From an uncultured Acetatifactor sp. (GTDB lineage Bacteria; Bacillota; Clostridia; Lachnospirales; Lachnospiraceae): 47,084 nt of DNA. The position numbers and the translations under genes were made by a program. The number at the start of each line of letters is the position of its first letter. Positions within the stretch are counted from its first letter, which is position 1. The stretch is taken from the NCBI GenBank assembly GCA_910586215.1, contig CAJUGH010000032.1:1-47084 (forward strand), read 5' to 3'. The notes under the pieces were generated by a model. That model did not search any database. It had not been told where the DNA came from and worked only from the letters and a program-made list of their open reading frames with translations. Shown in pieces: positions 17,064 through 25,062 of this stretch.

Positions 17064-17360
17064 ATGATGTTACAGGCAAATATAGGGGCCATGAGAATGG
17101 CAACGGAGGATATGAGATGCCAAGGCAGGAAATTCATCCGGCTTTTCGGTGAGGTGACAGATATAGTGAAGCATCTGAGATATCAGGCTGGTATGGAAGA
17201 GGTCGTATATGAGATTGGCAGAAAGAATATGGAGTTAGAGAGGCAGCAGATGTTGCTGGGAGAAATGGCAGCAGAATTAGAATGGATAGCAAAGAGCTAC
17301 GATGCATGCGAACGAAATATTATGAATAGTGGGGGGGAGATATATGGCAGATTACATTGA
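17064..17360 (+). CDS. Small helical type VII-associated protein
   Basis: This 98-aa protein is almost wholly alpha-helical, with a central coiled-coil-like segment (EIGRKNMELERQQMLLGEM). It lacks a clear W-x-G turn but has the length and helical build of WXG100 relatives. Its last 17 nt overlap the start of a true WXG100 gene, suggesting that the two are made together and perhaps pair as a heterodimer (inference). ATG 17064 follows AAGGGAG; a second ATG at 17067 is possible. Confidence 0.72.
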   Translation: MMLQANIGAMRMATEDMRCQGRKFIRLFGEVTDIVKHLRYQAGMEEVVYEIGRKNMELERQQMLLGEMAAELEWIAKSYDACERNIMNSGGEIYGRLH

Positions 17361-17649
17361 GATAGATATTTCGACCCTGTCGCAGGAACTACAAAAGCTG
17401 GAGAATGCGCTTCACCTAATAAGGAAAGAGGAAAAGCAGATGTTTACCGCAATGCAGGAACTGAACCAGATGTGGGAAGGGCTTGCAAACACAATATTTA
17501 CACAGCAATTTGAGAGAGACAGGCTGGTTTTTGATGATATGTGTGAGGCAGTGGAAAATATAGCGAAAAGTATAGAAAATGCAATTGATTCTTATCGCAG
17601 ATGTGAAGTTAGTGTGAAAGATGAAATTGACAGGATAAAAATAACATAA
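17344..17649 (+). CDS. WXG100-family secreted protein
   Basis: This 101-aa helix-turn-helix protein has the W-x-G turn at MWEGLANTIFTQQF, placed mid-protein between two amphipathic helices as in EsxA/ESAT-6. WXG100 proteins are exported as folded dimers by the EssC machine. The start is ATG 17344 behind GGGGGGGAGA, overlapping the preceding helical gene. A C-terminal Y-x-x-x-D/E-type export signal is plausible near SYRRCEVSVKDE, but this is inference. Confidence 0.87.
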   Translation: MADYIEIDISTLSQELQKLENALHLIRKEEKQMFTAMQELNQMWEGLANTIFTQQFERDRLVFDDMCEAVENIAKSIENAIDSYRRCEVSVKDEIDRIKIT

Positions 17650-17743
17650 GCTGGTATTTATATAGAGATGGAACATAGGGATGGCGCAAAGCAATTTAGG
17701 AATTGTCTAGATTTACGCTTTAACAGTTTCTTGGCAGGAAGAG

Positions 17744-19819
17744 ATGGGTAGAATGACCAGATGTATGAATTGCATGCAGGAATATGATAGCCAGTATGAT
17801 ATGTGTCCCTACTGCGGCTGCGAGCGTGAGCCGAAGCCCAGGGAACTGTATTTCCTGGTGCCGGGGACCGTCCTGGGAAGCGGGGGACGCTATGAGGTGG
17901 GTGTGTCAGTGGGGGACGGGGGCTTTGGGATCACGTACAGGGCCTGGGACCGCACCCTAGCCAAGACCGTGGCCATCAAGGAACACTACCCGGCAGGACT
18001 GGTGAACCGGGTGCCGGGGGAGAAGGACGTGATTGTCTATTCCGGGCGCAGGGAGAGGGAATACCGCATAGGGAAACAGCGTTTCCTGGAGGAAGCACAG
18101 AACATGGCACGGTATAATACCCATGACAACATTGTCAACGTATACGACTTCTTCGAGGAGAACCACACGGCCTACATCGTCATGGAATTCCTGGAAGGGA
18201 TCAACTACAGGGAATACCTGGAGGAAAAAGCAGACAGGGGGGAGGAAGTGCCGGTCCGGGAATCCCTGGAAGTGATGCATTCCGTGCTGACAGCCCTCTC
18301 GGAAGTGCATAAAAGCGACATCCTGCACCGGGACATCAGCCCGGACAACATCTTCCTGTGCAGGGACGGGCGCATCAAGCTGATCGACTTCGGTGCGGCG
18401 CGGTTCTCCGCAAAAGATGAGACCGTGAATGTGACGGTCATCCTCAAGCCGGGCTATGCGCCCCCGGAACAGTACCAGTCCAAGGGAAGGCAGGGACCAT
18501 GGATCGACATCTATGCGGCGGGGGCCACCCTGTACCGGGCAGTCACCGGGCAGGCCCCGGAGGAGTCCGTCAACCGGACGGAGGAGGACGGCCTGGTGCC
18601 GCCTAAGATACTGCGCCCGGACATATCCAGGGGACTGAACAATGCCATCCTGCGGGCCATGGCCCTGCAGCCAGAACTGCGTTTCCAGAGTGCGGAGGAA
18701 TTCCGGGAGGCCCTGTCCGGGGAGGTGATGGTCCGGGATGTGGGGAAGGAACTGTGGCTGCGCAAGGTACGCAGGTTCGTCTCCATCGGGGCCATCAGCG
18801 TGGCCGTGATGGCGGGGGCGGCCGTGTGCATGGACATCGTGGAACAGAGGAAGGAAGCGGCGGCCATACTGGATCCCGTGGGGATCACCCTCTGGGCCAG
18901 TACGGATCCCGGGGAAGACCCAGGGGAGAAACAGGAACTGCTGGAAGGCGCGCTGGAATCCTTCCGGGCAGAATATCCCCAGGTGGACGTGGAAGTGTCC
19001 TGCATGGACGGGCAGGTCTATGAGGAAAGGCTCCGCCAGGCCATGGAGGCAGGCAGCCTTCCCACCCTGTTTGATTCCTCCTGCCTGGGGGAGGAAGACT
19101 ACGGGGCACTGGAAGACCTGTCGGATGTCTTCCGGTTCCTGGATACGGGGGAGTACTATTTCCTGGATCACTACAGGGACTTCTTCCCCGGCAGGAGACA
19201 GCTTCCCCTGGCCTTTTCCATGCCGGTGGCCTACCACTGTACCCTGGCAGGCACGGGGGAAAGGGACGTGGGGAAGTTAGTGGAGGAAGGGGACTACCTG
19301 GTGACACCGGGCGGGTACTTTACCTGGTACAACCTGTACGGGGGCGGGGATCCGGTAACGGATTTCCGGGACTGGGCAGAAGCCTGCGGGGAAGGAGGCC
19401 GGGTCTCGGACGGGGCAGGGTTCCTTGGGATGGAAACGGCCTGCCTGCTGGCAGATAATACCTGCTATGAATGGGTCCAGGCAAACCTGCCGGGAGTATA
19501 CGAAGTGGGGTTCTGGCAGGAAAAGGGCATGACAGGGGCCTTCCGGGACTATTACAGCATGGACGGGGAGGCTACGGAGGCAGAAAAGGCGGCAGCCGTT
19601 CAGGTGCTGGTCTACCTGCTGGCAGACCAGGCCCAGGATGTGCTGTATGTGCAGAACGGCCAGTACCTTCCCCTGAATAAGAACGTATACCGGGCCTACA
19701 TGGAGATCAACGGGGAACTTGCCGGACTGGAGGCCGGGATCGGGAAGGTACAGATGGCCGGGGAGCAGCAGGCTCCCATTGACCGGTGGTTTAGGGAACT
19801 GGAGGCATCATGGGAGTGA
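17744..19819 (+). CDS. Transmembrane Ser/Thr kinase with zinc ribbon and extracellular solute-binding-like domain
   Basis: This 691-aa protein has an unusual architecture. Residues about 7-27 form a zinc ribbon (CMNC and CPYC pairs). A protein kinase domain spans about 48-325, with glycine loop VGDGGFGITY, VAIKEHYP lysine near 78, HRDISPDNIF near 197 and IDFGAARF near 215. One membrane helix lies at about 344-366. About 320 external residues then resemble an ABC-type solute-binding protein: ITLWASTDPGE, LESFRAEYPQVDVEV, AMEAGSLPTLFDSS, LPLAFSMPVAYHCT and NGQYLPLNKNVY. Such proteins bind sugars or small ligands, so this may be a ligand-sensing kinase (inference). The catalytic-loop Lys of most Ser/Thr kinases is Ser here. 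ATG 17744 follows AGGA; ATG 17753 is an alternative. The block is GC-rich compared with the genes before it. Confidence 0.92.
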   Translation: MGRMTRCMNCMQEYDSQYDMCPYCGCEREPKPRELYFLVPGTVLGSGGRYEVGVSVGDGGFGITYRAWDRTLAKTVAIKEHYPAGLVNRVPGEKDVIVYSGRREREYRIGKQRFLEEAQNMARYNTHDNIVNVYDFFEENHTAYIVMEFLEGINYREYLEEKADRGEEVPVRESLEVMHSVLTALSEVHKSDILHRDISPDNIFLCRDGRIKLIDFGAARFSAKDETVNVTVILKPGYAPPEQYQSKGRQGPWIDIYAAGATLYRAVTGQAPEESVNRTEEDGLVPPKILRPDISRGLNNAILRAMALQPELRFQSAEEFREALSGEVMVRDVGKELWLRKVRRFVSIGAISVAVMAGAAVCMDIVEQRKEAAAILDPVGITLWASTDPGEDPGEKQELLEGALESFRAEYPQVDVEVSCMDGQVYEERLRQAMEAGSLPTLFDSSCLGEEDYGALEDLSDVFRFLDTGEYYFLDHYRDFFPGRRQLPLAFSMPVAYHCTLAGTGERDVGKLVEEGDYLVTPGGYFTWYNLYGGGDPVTDFRDWAEACGEGGRVSDGAGFLGMETACLLADNTCYEWVQANLPGVYEVGFWQEKGMTGAFRDYYSMDGEATEAEKAAAVQVLVYLLADQAQDVLYVQNGQYLPLNKNVYRAYMEINGELAGLEAGIGKVQMAGEQQAPIDRWFRELEASWE

Positions 19820-19943
19820 CTGGCGAAGGAATGGCAGGAAGAGACAGGAAGCAGCGGGAATCCCGGCCCGGACAGGCCGGCAGAAGATTACAGGCAGACG
19901 GCAGGGGAACCGTGCAGGAACAGAATGGAGACAGGGGTGGAAG

Positions 19944-22900
19944 ATGATGCAGAGATGTCTGGGATGTATGGAGGAATTTCAAGAGGAATACGGCATATGC
20001 CCTTACTGCGGCTACGAGGTGGGCACGCCTCCCAGGGAGGCCTACCACATGGAACCGGGGACACTGCTGAAGGAGGGGCAGTACCTGGTGGGCAGCGTGC
20101 TGGGGTTCGGGGGCTTTGGGGTCACCTATATCGGCTGGGACCGGACGCTGAGGAGGAAGGTGGCCATCAAGGAATACCTGCCGGGGGAGTTCTCCACCAG
20201 GATCCCCGGGCAGTCCCAGGTCACCACCTATGAGGGGGAGCGGACCGAACAGTTCCAGAGCGGCCTGGACAAGTTCCTGGAGGAGGCCCGGATGCTGGCC
20301 GAGTTCCGGTCTGCCAACGGGATCGTGCAGATCTATGACACTTTCACGGAAAACGGGACCGCGTACATCGTCATGGAATACCTGGAGGGAAAGACCCTGA
20401 AGAGTTACCTGGAGCAGAAGGGGAAGCTGCCCGTGGAGGAGGCAAAGGCAATCCTGCACCCTGTCCTGGAAGGACTGAAGAAGGTCCATGAGATGGGGAT
20501 CCTGCACCGGGACATAGCCCCGGACAACATCTTCCTCACGGAGGACGGGAAGGTGAAGCTCCTGGACTTCGGCGCCTCCCGGTTTGCCACCACCTCCCAC
20601 AGCAAGAGCCTGTCGGTGATCATCAAGCCTGGCTATGCGCCAGTGGAGCAGTACCGCAGCCGGGGGGACCAGGGGCCCTGGACGGATGTCTATTCCCTGG
20701 CGGCCACCTTCTACCACATGGTGACGGGCATCGTGCCGGAGGACGCAATGGAGCGGGTGGAGAAGGAGGAACTGAAGAAACCCTCCAGGGTAGGGGCAGT
20801 GATCCCAAAGAGTGTGGAACATGCTGTCATGAATGCCTTGAACATCAAGACCGGGGACAGAACCCAGGACCTGGAGACACTGGAAAAGGAAATGTACCAG
20901 GATGACAGGGTAAAACTCCGGTTCGTCCGGCTGAAGAAGGCAGACGTGGGGAAATGGCCCCTCTGGTCCAAGCTTGCCATTGCCGCGGGCAGCCTGGCCG
21001 TGGCCACCTTCGCGGTGCTGCTGGCCACCGGGGTCATCGACTACTCCAGGCTGGTCCCGGAAGGGTTTGCCCTGCCGGACGGGATGACACGGGTGCCGAA
21101 CCTGGTGAACGGGGAACTGGACACCGTGGAATCCGTGATGACGGAAGCGGAACTGGTGTTGCAGATCGTGGACAAGCAGTACTCGGAATACATCCCCCAG
21201 GATCTGGTCCTGTCACAGAATGTTAAAAAGGGCAAGATCGTAAAGATAGAGCAGGTGGTGGAGGTGGTAGTCAGCGGAGGCCGGGAAGTGGTGGTCTTGC
21301 AGGATGTGTGTGGCTACTACAGGGATGAGGCCATCGGAATGCTCCAGGCCATGGGCCTGGTGGTGGAGATCTGTGAGGAATACAGCGAATATGCGGAAGG
21401 GGTAGTCATGGCCCAGGATATTGCCGCTGGGGAACAGACCTACCGGGGAAGTACCGTTGTACTGACGGTATCCAGGGGTTATGATACCTTTATCGACACG
21501 GAACAGGAAGTGACCATACCGGACATTACGGGCATGACCATGGAAAAGGCCCTGGCGGAACTTGGGAAATACGGACTGTCCCTTGTAAAGGCAGAGACCA
21601 GGGAGGCGCCTGGGAAGAAGCCTGGCAGCATCCTGGAACAGACCCCGGCGCCGGGAAGCGCCGGACACCAGGGGGATGTGATACGGGTGGTGCTGGTGGC
21701 AGAGAGTGTAAAACTGTACATGCCGGATATCCAGTACAAGGACGAGACAGTGGCAGTGAGTGAGCTGGAGGCACTGGGACTGAAAGTAGCTGTGGTATAT
21801 GAGGAGAACAGTACCGTGGCAAAAGGGAAGGTGATCCGTCAGAGTATAACGGCCCATACGGAAGTGAAGAAAGGCACGGCAGTGACCATCACAGTCAGCA
21901 GCGGCACACAGGAGGTCAATGATATCGTGGCCAGGGAGCCGGAATGGTCTGGCTGGGTGACGGGACTGCCGGAAGGGGTCAGCAAATCCGGTTATGAGAT
22001 AGAGACCAAGAAGCAGTACAGCTTCCGGGACAAATCCACCACCACCTCCCTTCAGAACAGTATGCCGGGCTGGACCTTGTATGACCAGACCACTTCCAAA
22101 GGGGAATACGGGGAGTGGAGCGCCTGGTCTGTGGACAGGCCGGCAGGACAGCAGGGCCGTGAGATTCAGGAGAAGAAACAGTATGCCTCCCAGGACTACG
22201 AGAAGGTGACTTCCGACCAGAGCAGCATGAGCGGCTGGACCCAGATCGGCACACGGACCTATTACCTGGATGACTACGGCGGATGGAGCGACTGGGGTAC
22301 ATCCGCAGTGTCTGGCACTGACACCAGGAAGGTGGAGACGAAGACCCAGTACCAGTCCAGGAACAGAAGCTGGACACAGTCCGGTTCCAAAAGCATGAGC
22401 GGGTACACCTACAGCCATACCTCCCAAAGCGAGGGAGCCTGGACGGACTGGAGCGAGAACCCCGTGTCGCCCAGCGAATCCGAGAGCCAGAAGGTGGAGG
22501 TGCAGACGGAAGTCAGGGAGAGACAGGTGGTAGTGGGGAAGGAATATAATTATTACCACTATGTGTATTGGGGGCCGGACTATGATGCTATAGATAACTT
22601 TATCCATGATAGAAATAATTATTATACCTGGGCTGCTCGTGGAGAGTGGGAAGAAACAGGATGGACAGCGGCAAAGCCATACTTATCTACGGATGATGGA
22701 CACAATGCATATGGAACAGGTTTATCTGACAGGTGGTATATACTTGGGGAACGTGATGTGTACGCTCCCCAGCCCTACACCGTATACCGCAGCCGTACCA
22801 TCAATTATACCCACCACCTTTACCAGTGGAGTGGCTGGTCTACCTGGTTGGATACCCCGGTAACAGCATGGTACGACAGGGAGGTGAACACCCGGACACT

Positions 22901-23171
22901 GTACCGCTATGCGGACAAGATCCCCCACTATGAGTATACTTATGAGCGCTGGACAGACTGGACAGCCTGGGGGGATGATCCTGTTGCGGCATCGGATACC
23001 CGCAAGGTGAAGGAGCAGACCATCTACAAATACCGGGACATGACGGACATCATCACCTACCACTTCTACCAGTGGGGGAACTGGTCCGATTACCGGGATG
23101 AGAAGGTGGACGCCTCCGACATGCGGGAAGTCCAGGAACGCACCCTGTACCGGTATAAGGAGAAACGATAA
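19944..23171 (+). CDS. Transmembrane Ser/Thr kinase with zinc ribbon, four PASTA domains and Trp-rich repeats
   Basis: This 1075-aa protein begins with a zinc ribbon (CLGC and CPYC, residues about 5-25). The kinase domain is at about 45-310 (LGFGGFGVTY, VAIKEYLP, HRDIAPDNIF, LDFGASRF). A membrane helix lies at about 342-365. Four PASTA-type repeats span about 380-655, as in PknB/PrkC kinases that sense peptidoglycan. The final 420 residues hold seven Trp-rich repeats, each with a W-x-x-W core and a T-R-x-V-x-x-x-T-x-Y-like end, for example EWSAWSVD, GWSDWGTS, AWTDWSEN, QWSGWSTW and RWTDWTAW. These resemble extracellular adhesive or wall-binding modules. The catalytic-loop Lys is replaced by Ala. 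ATG 19944 begins the zinc ribbon; upstream in-frame codons have no homology. The gene abuts the PP2C gene with no gap. Confidence 0.93.
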   Translation: MMQRCLGCMEEFQEEYGICPYCGYEVGTPPREAYHMEPGTLLKEGQYLVGSVLGFGGFGVTYIGWDRTLRRKVAIKEYLPGEFSTRIPGQSQVTTYEGERTEQFQSGLDKFLEEARMLAEFRSANGIVQIYDTFTENGTAYIVMEYLEGKTLKSYLEQKGKLPVEEAKAILHPVLEGLKKVHEMGILHRDIAPDNIFLTEDGKVKLLDFGASRFATTSHSKSLSVIIKPGYAPVEQYRSRGDQGPWTDVYSLAATFYHMVTGIVPEDAMERVEKEELKKPSRVGAVIPKSVEHAVMNALNIKTGDRTQDLETLEKEMYQDDRVKLRFVRLKKADVGKWPLWSKLAIAAGSLAVATFAVLLATGVIDYSRLVPEGFALPDGMTRVPNLVNGELDTVESVMTEAELVLQIVDKQYSEYIPQDLVLSQNVKKGKIVKIEQVVEVVVSGGREVVVLQDVCGYYRDEAIGMLQAMGLVVEICEEYSEYAEGVVMAQDIAAGEQTYRGSTVVLTVSRGYDTFIDTEQEVTIPDITGMTMEKALAELGKYGLSLVKAETREAPGKKPGSILEQTPAPGSAGHQGDVIRVVLVAESVKLYMPDIQYKDETVAVSELEALGLKVAVVYEENSTVAKGKVIRQSITAHTEVKKGTAVTITVSSGTQEVNDIVAREPEWSGWVTGLPEGVSKSGYEIETKKQYSFRDKSTTTSLQNSMPGWTLYDQTTSKGEYGEWSAWSVDRPAGQQGREIQEKKQYASQDYEKVTSDQSSMSGWTQIGTRTYYLDDYGGWSDWGTSAVSGTDTRKVETKTQYQSRNRSWTQSGSKSMSGYTYSHTSQSEGAWTDWSENPVSPSESESQKVEVQTEVRERQVVVGKEYNYYHYVYWGPDYDAIDNFIHDRNNYYTWAARGEWEETGWTAAKPYLSTDDGHNAYGTGLSDRWYILGERDVYAPQPYTVYRSRTINYTHHLYQWSGWSTWLDTPVTAWYDREVNTRTLYRYADKIPHYEYTYERWTDWTAWGDDPVAASDTRKVKEQTIYKYRDMTDIITYHFYQWGNWSDYRDEKVDASDMREVQERTLYRYKEKR

Positions 23172-23909
23172 ATGGAGATAACCTACGCAATAAGTACCTC
23201 AAAAGGAGACCGGGGGCATAACGAGGACTATGCCCTGGCAGGCAGGAACGGGGATGTCTGCTGCTTCGTGGTAGCAGACGGGCTGGGCGGCCATGGAAAA
23301 GGGGAAGTGGCCTCGAAGCTGGTGTGCGAGACCGTAATGCAGATGGCCTCCCGGCAAAACCAGGGGGCTTCGGGGCAGGTCTCCCTGGAGGAAATGTTCG
23401 GACAGGCCCAGGATGAACTGATGGAACTACAGCGGCGGGAAGGGGCCAGGGATGCCATGAAAACCACCCTGAACGTGCTCCTGGCAGATGCAGCCGCAAT
23501 TCGCTGGGGGCATGTGGGGGACACACGCACCTACTATTTTAGGAAGCATAAACTGGTCTCCAGGACGAAGGATCACAGCGTGCCCCAGATGATGGTGTCC
23601 ATGGGGGAGATCAGGGAGGCCGAGATCCGACACCACCCGGACAGGAACCGGCTGCTGCGGGTCATGGGGATCCCGTGGACTTCCCCCCAGTATGCGCTGG
23701 AGAAGGAACTGAAGCCTCAGAAGGGACAGGCATTCTGCATGTGTACGGACGGCTTCTGGGAGTACATTGAGGACAGGGAAATGAAGAAATGCCTCAAGGC
23801 TGCAGGCAGTGTCCAGGAATGGCTGGATGCCATGAACCAGGTGGTGCGGCAGAGGGGTGCGGGACAGGACATGGACAATTACACGGCGCTGGCGGTCTGG
23901 ATCCGCTGA
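23172..23909 (+). CDS. PP2C-family Ser/Thr phosphatase (first)
   Basis: This 245-aa phosphatase dephosphorylates phospho-Ser/Thr with two Mn2+ or Mg2+ ions. Metal-binding motifs are RGHNEDYA, VVADGLGGHGKGEVAS, CTDGFWEYI and DMDNYTALAV. GDTRTYYF is the conserved central strand. Its start codon follows the kinase stop with no gap, and AAGGAG lies inside the kinase end, so kinase and phosphatase are made together as an opposing pair. It has no membrane segment and acts in the cytosol. The stop codon TGA is also the first three bases of a dispersed repeat. Confidence 0.93.
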   Translation: MEITYAISTSKGDRGHNEDYALAGRNGDVCCFVVADGLGGHGKGEVASKLVCETVMQMASRQNQGASGQVSLEEMFGQAQDELMELQRREGARDAMKTTLNVLLADAAAIRWGHVGDTRTYYFRKHKLVSRTKDHSVPQMMVSMGEIREAEIRHHPDRNRLLRVMGIPWTSPQYALEKELKPQKGQAFCMCTDGFWEYIEDREMKKCLKAAGSVQEWLDAMNQVVRQRGAGQDMDNYTALAVWIR

Positions 23910-23966
23910 TTCCCGCGTGCAATGAGCCAAGCGGCTGCGAAGCAGCCATTTGGCGAATGCCGCGGG
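23907..23966. repeat. Dispersed nested-hairpin repeat, copy 1
   Basis: The element begins TGATTCCCGCG and ends GCCGCGGGG. Outer arms CCCGCG and CGCGGG pair. Inner arms GCCAA and TTGGC pair, with an innermost GGCTGC/GCAGCC hairpin over a GAA loop. Conserved spacers are GCAATGA on the left and GAATG on the right. Two further copies lie at 45261 and 46674. It separates the two PP2C genes, and the rest of the interval up to 24101 has no other recognisable feature. Confidence 0.88.
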
Positions 23967-24101
23967 GGGCAGGCAGAAGGATGTGACAGGCATGCGGCGG
24001 GAAGGAAATGGCATCCGGCGACTGTAATGTCCTGGCAGAGGCATAATCCAGCGTCTGAACCGCCGGGAACCATGGGCAGGCAGCCGGGAAATGATGGACA
24101 G

Positions 24102-25061
24102 ATGAAAGAGCCTAAAAGAGATTCCCGTTTCACAATAGATACTGATACAGACTTTGACCATAAAGATCATGACCATACGGGCCATATTCACACAGGACGT
24201 ACCCGTATCCTCCAGGAGCCTGCAGAGGGTACTTTCAGGGAAGGAAAGCTTTCCTACAGTGCCATTTCCCTCCAGGGAACCAGGAACAGACAGGAGGATT
24301 CCCTACTCTGCGGCAGGAGGGATGACAGGCTCATTGCCGTGGTCTGTGATGGTATAGGGGGCATGGACAACGGCCACATTGCCAGCCGCACTGTGGCTGA
24401 TCTTCTCTTTGCTGATCTGGGGAAGGTACCCGTCATGGGGGAAGAGGGGATGCATGCTTTTTTCCAGCGGGAGATGGAACGGCTGGACGATGCGGTTTTC
24501 GGCCTGCGTGACCCGTCTGGCAGGAGGATGAATGCCGGGACAACGGTGGTGGCGGCCCTGGTCTGCGGGGGCTGGCTGCACTGGTTTTCCATGGGGGACA
24601 GCAGGCTGTACCTGCTGCAGGGCCGTAGACAACAGAACCAGGGACTGCGCTGCCTTGAACAGCAAGACCGGGATTCACGGAGTCAGGGACTATACTGTCT
24701 GACAACAGACCATAACTACGGGGCGGTGCTGGAAGCAAGGAGAAGGGCTGGAACCATAGGGCAGGCCCAATACCGGCAGGAATCCGGGAAAAGGGAATGG
24801 CTCACCAGCTATCTGGGAATGGGCATTGCGGAACAGTTTGACTATGGCCGGATACCTTTTACCGGGGATGCCGGGGAGAAGTTGCTGCTCTGTTCAGACG
24901 GCCTGTACAAGACCGTGTCCCAGGAAGAACTACAGGAAATCCTGCGGAAACCAACCAGTATAAATGCCATATCCCGCCAGTTGCAGGAGGCAGTCCTAAG
25001 GAAGAATGACCCGGCCCAGGACAATGCTTCCTGGATTGTAGTGGGAAGAGAGGAAATGTGA
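24102..25061 (+). CDS. PP2C-family Ser/Thr phosphatase (second)
   Basis: This PP2C of about 319 aa has motifs GTRNRQEDSLL, VVCDGIGGMDNGHIAS, AGTTVVAALV, SMGDSRLYLL, LCSDGLYKTVS and AQDNASWIVV. All metal ligands appear present. Before the catalytic domain is a His/Asp-rich stretch (DHKDHDHTGHIHTG), possibly metal-binding, and a TRILQEP motif similar to TRILEGM in the next gene. The start is uncertain: ATG 24102 is used, but ATG 24072 and upstream codons are open, and no strong ribosome site is visible. The region upstream of 24072 lies over the repeat element and is unlikely to be coding. It ends 1 nt before the FHA gene. Confidence 0.88.
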   Translation: MKEPKRDSRFTIDTDTDFDHKDHDHTGHIHTGRTRILQEPAEGTFREGKLSYSAISLQGTRNRQEDSLLCGRRDDRLIAVVCDGIGGMDNGHIASRTVADLLFADLGKVPVMGEEGMHAFFQREMERLDDAVFGLRDPSGRRMNAGTTVVAALVCGGWLHWFSMGDSRLYLLQGRRQQNQGLRCLEQQDRDSRSQGLYCLTTDHNYGAVLEARRRAGTIGQAQYRQESGKREWLTSYLGMGIAEQFDYGRIPFTGDAGEKLLLCSDGLYKTVSQEELQEILRKPTSINAISRQLQEAVLRKNDPAQDNASWIVVGREEM

Positions 25062-25062
25062 G

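Noticed and set aside
17957..19237. 426-aa minus-strand frame opposite the first kinase
   Set aside because: Rich in Pro, Gly and His with no domain; typical antisense frame in GC-rich coding DNA. The sense strand has clear kinase motifs.
23427..24191. Long minus-strand frame over the PP2C gene and repeat copy 1
   Set aside because: It is a shadow of the GC-rich phosphatase frame and the palindromic repeat; no ribosome site and no protein-like pattern.
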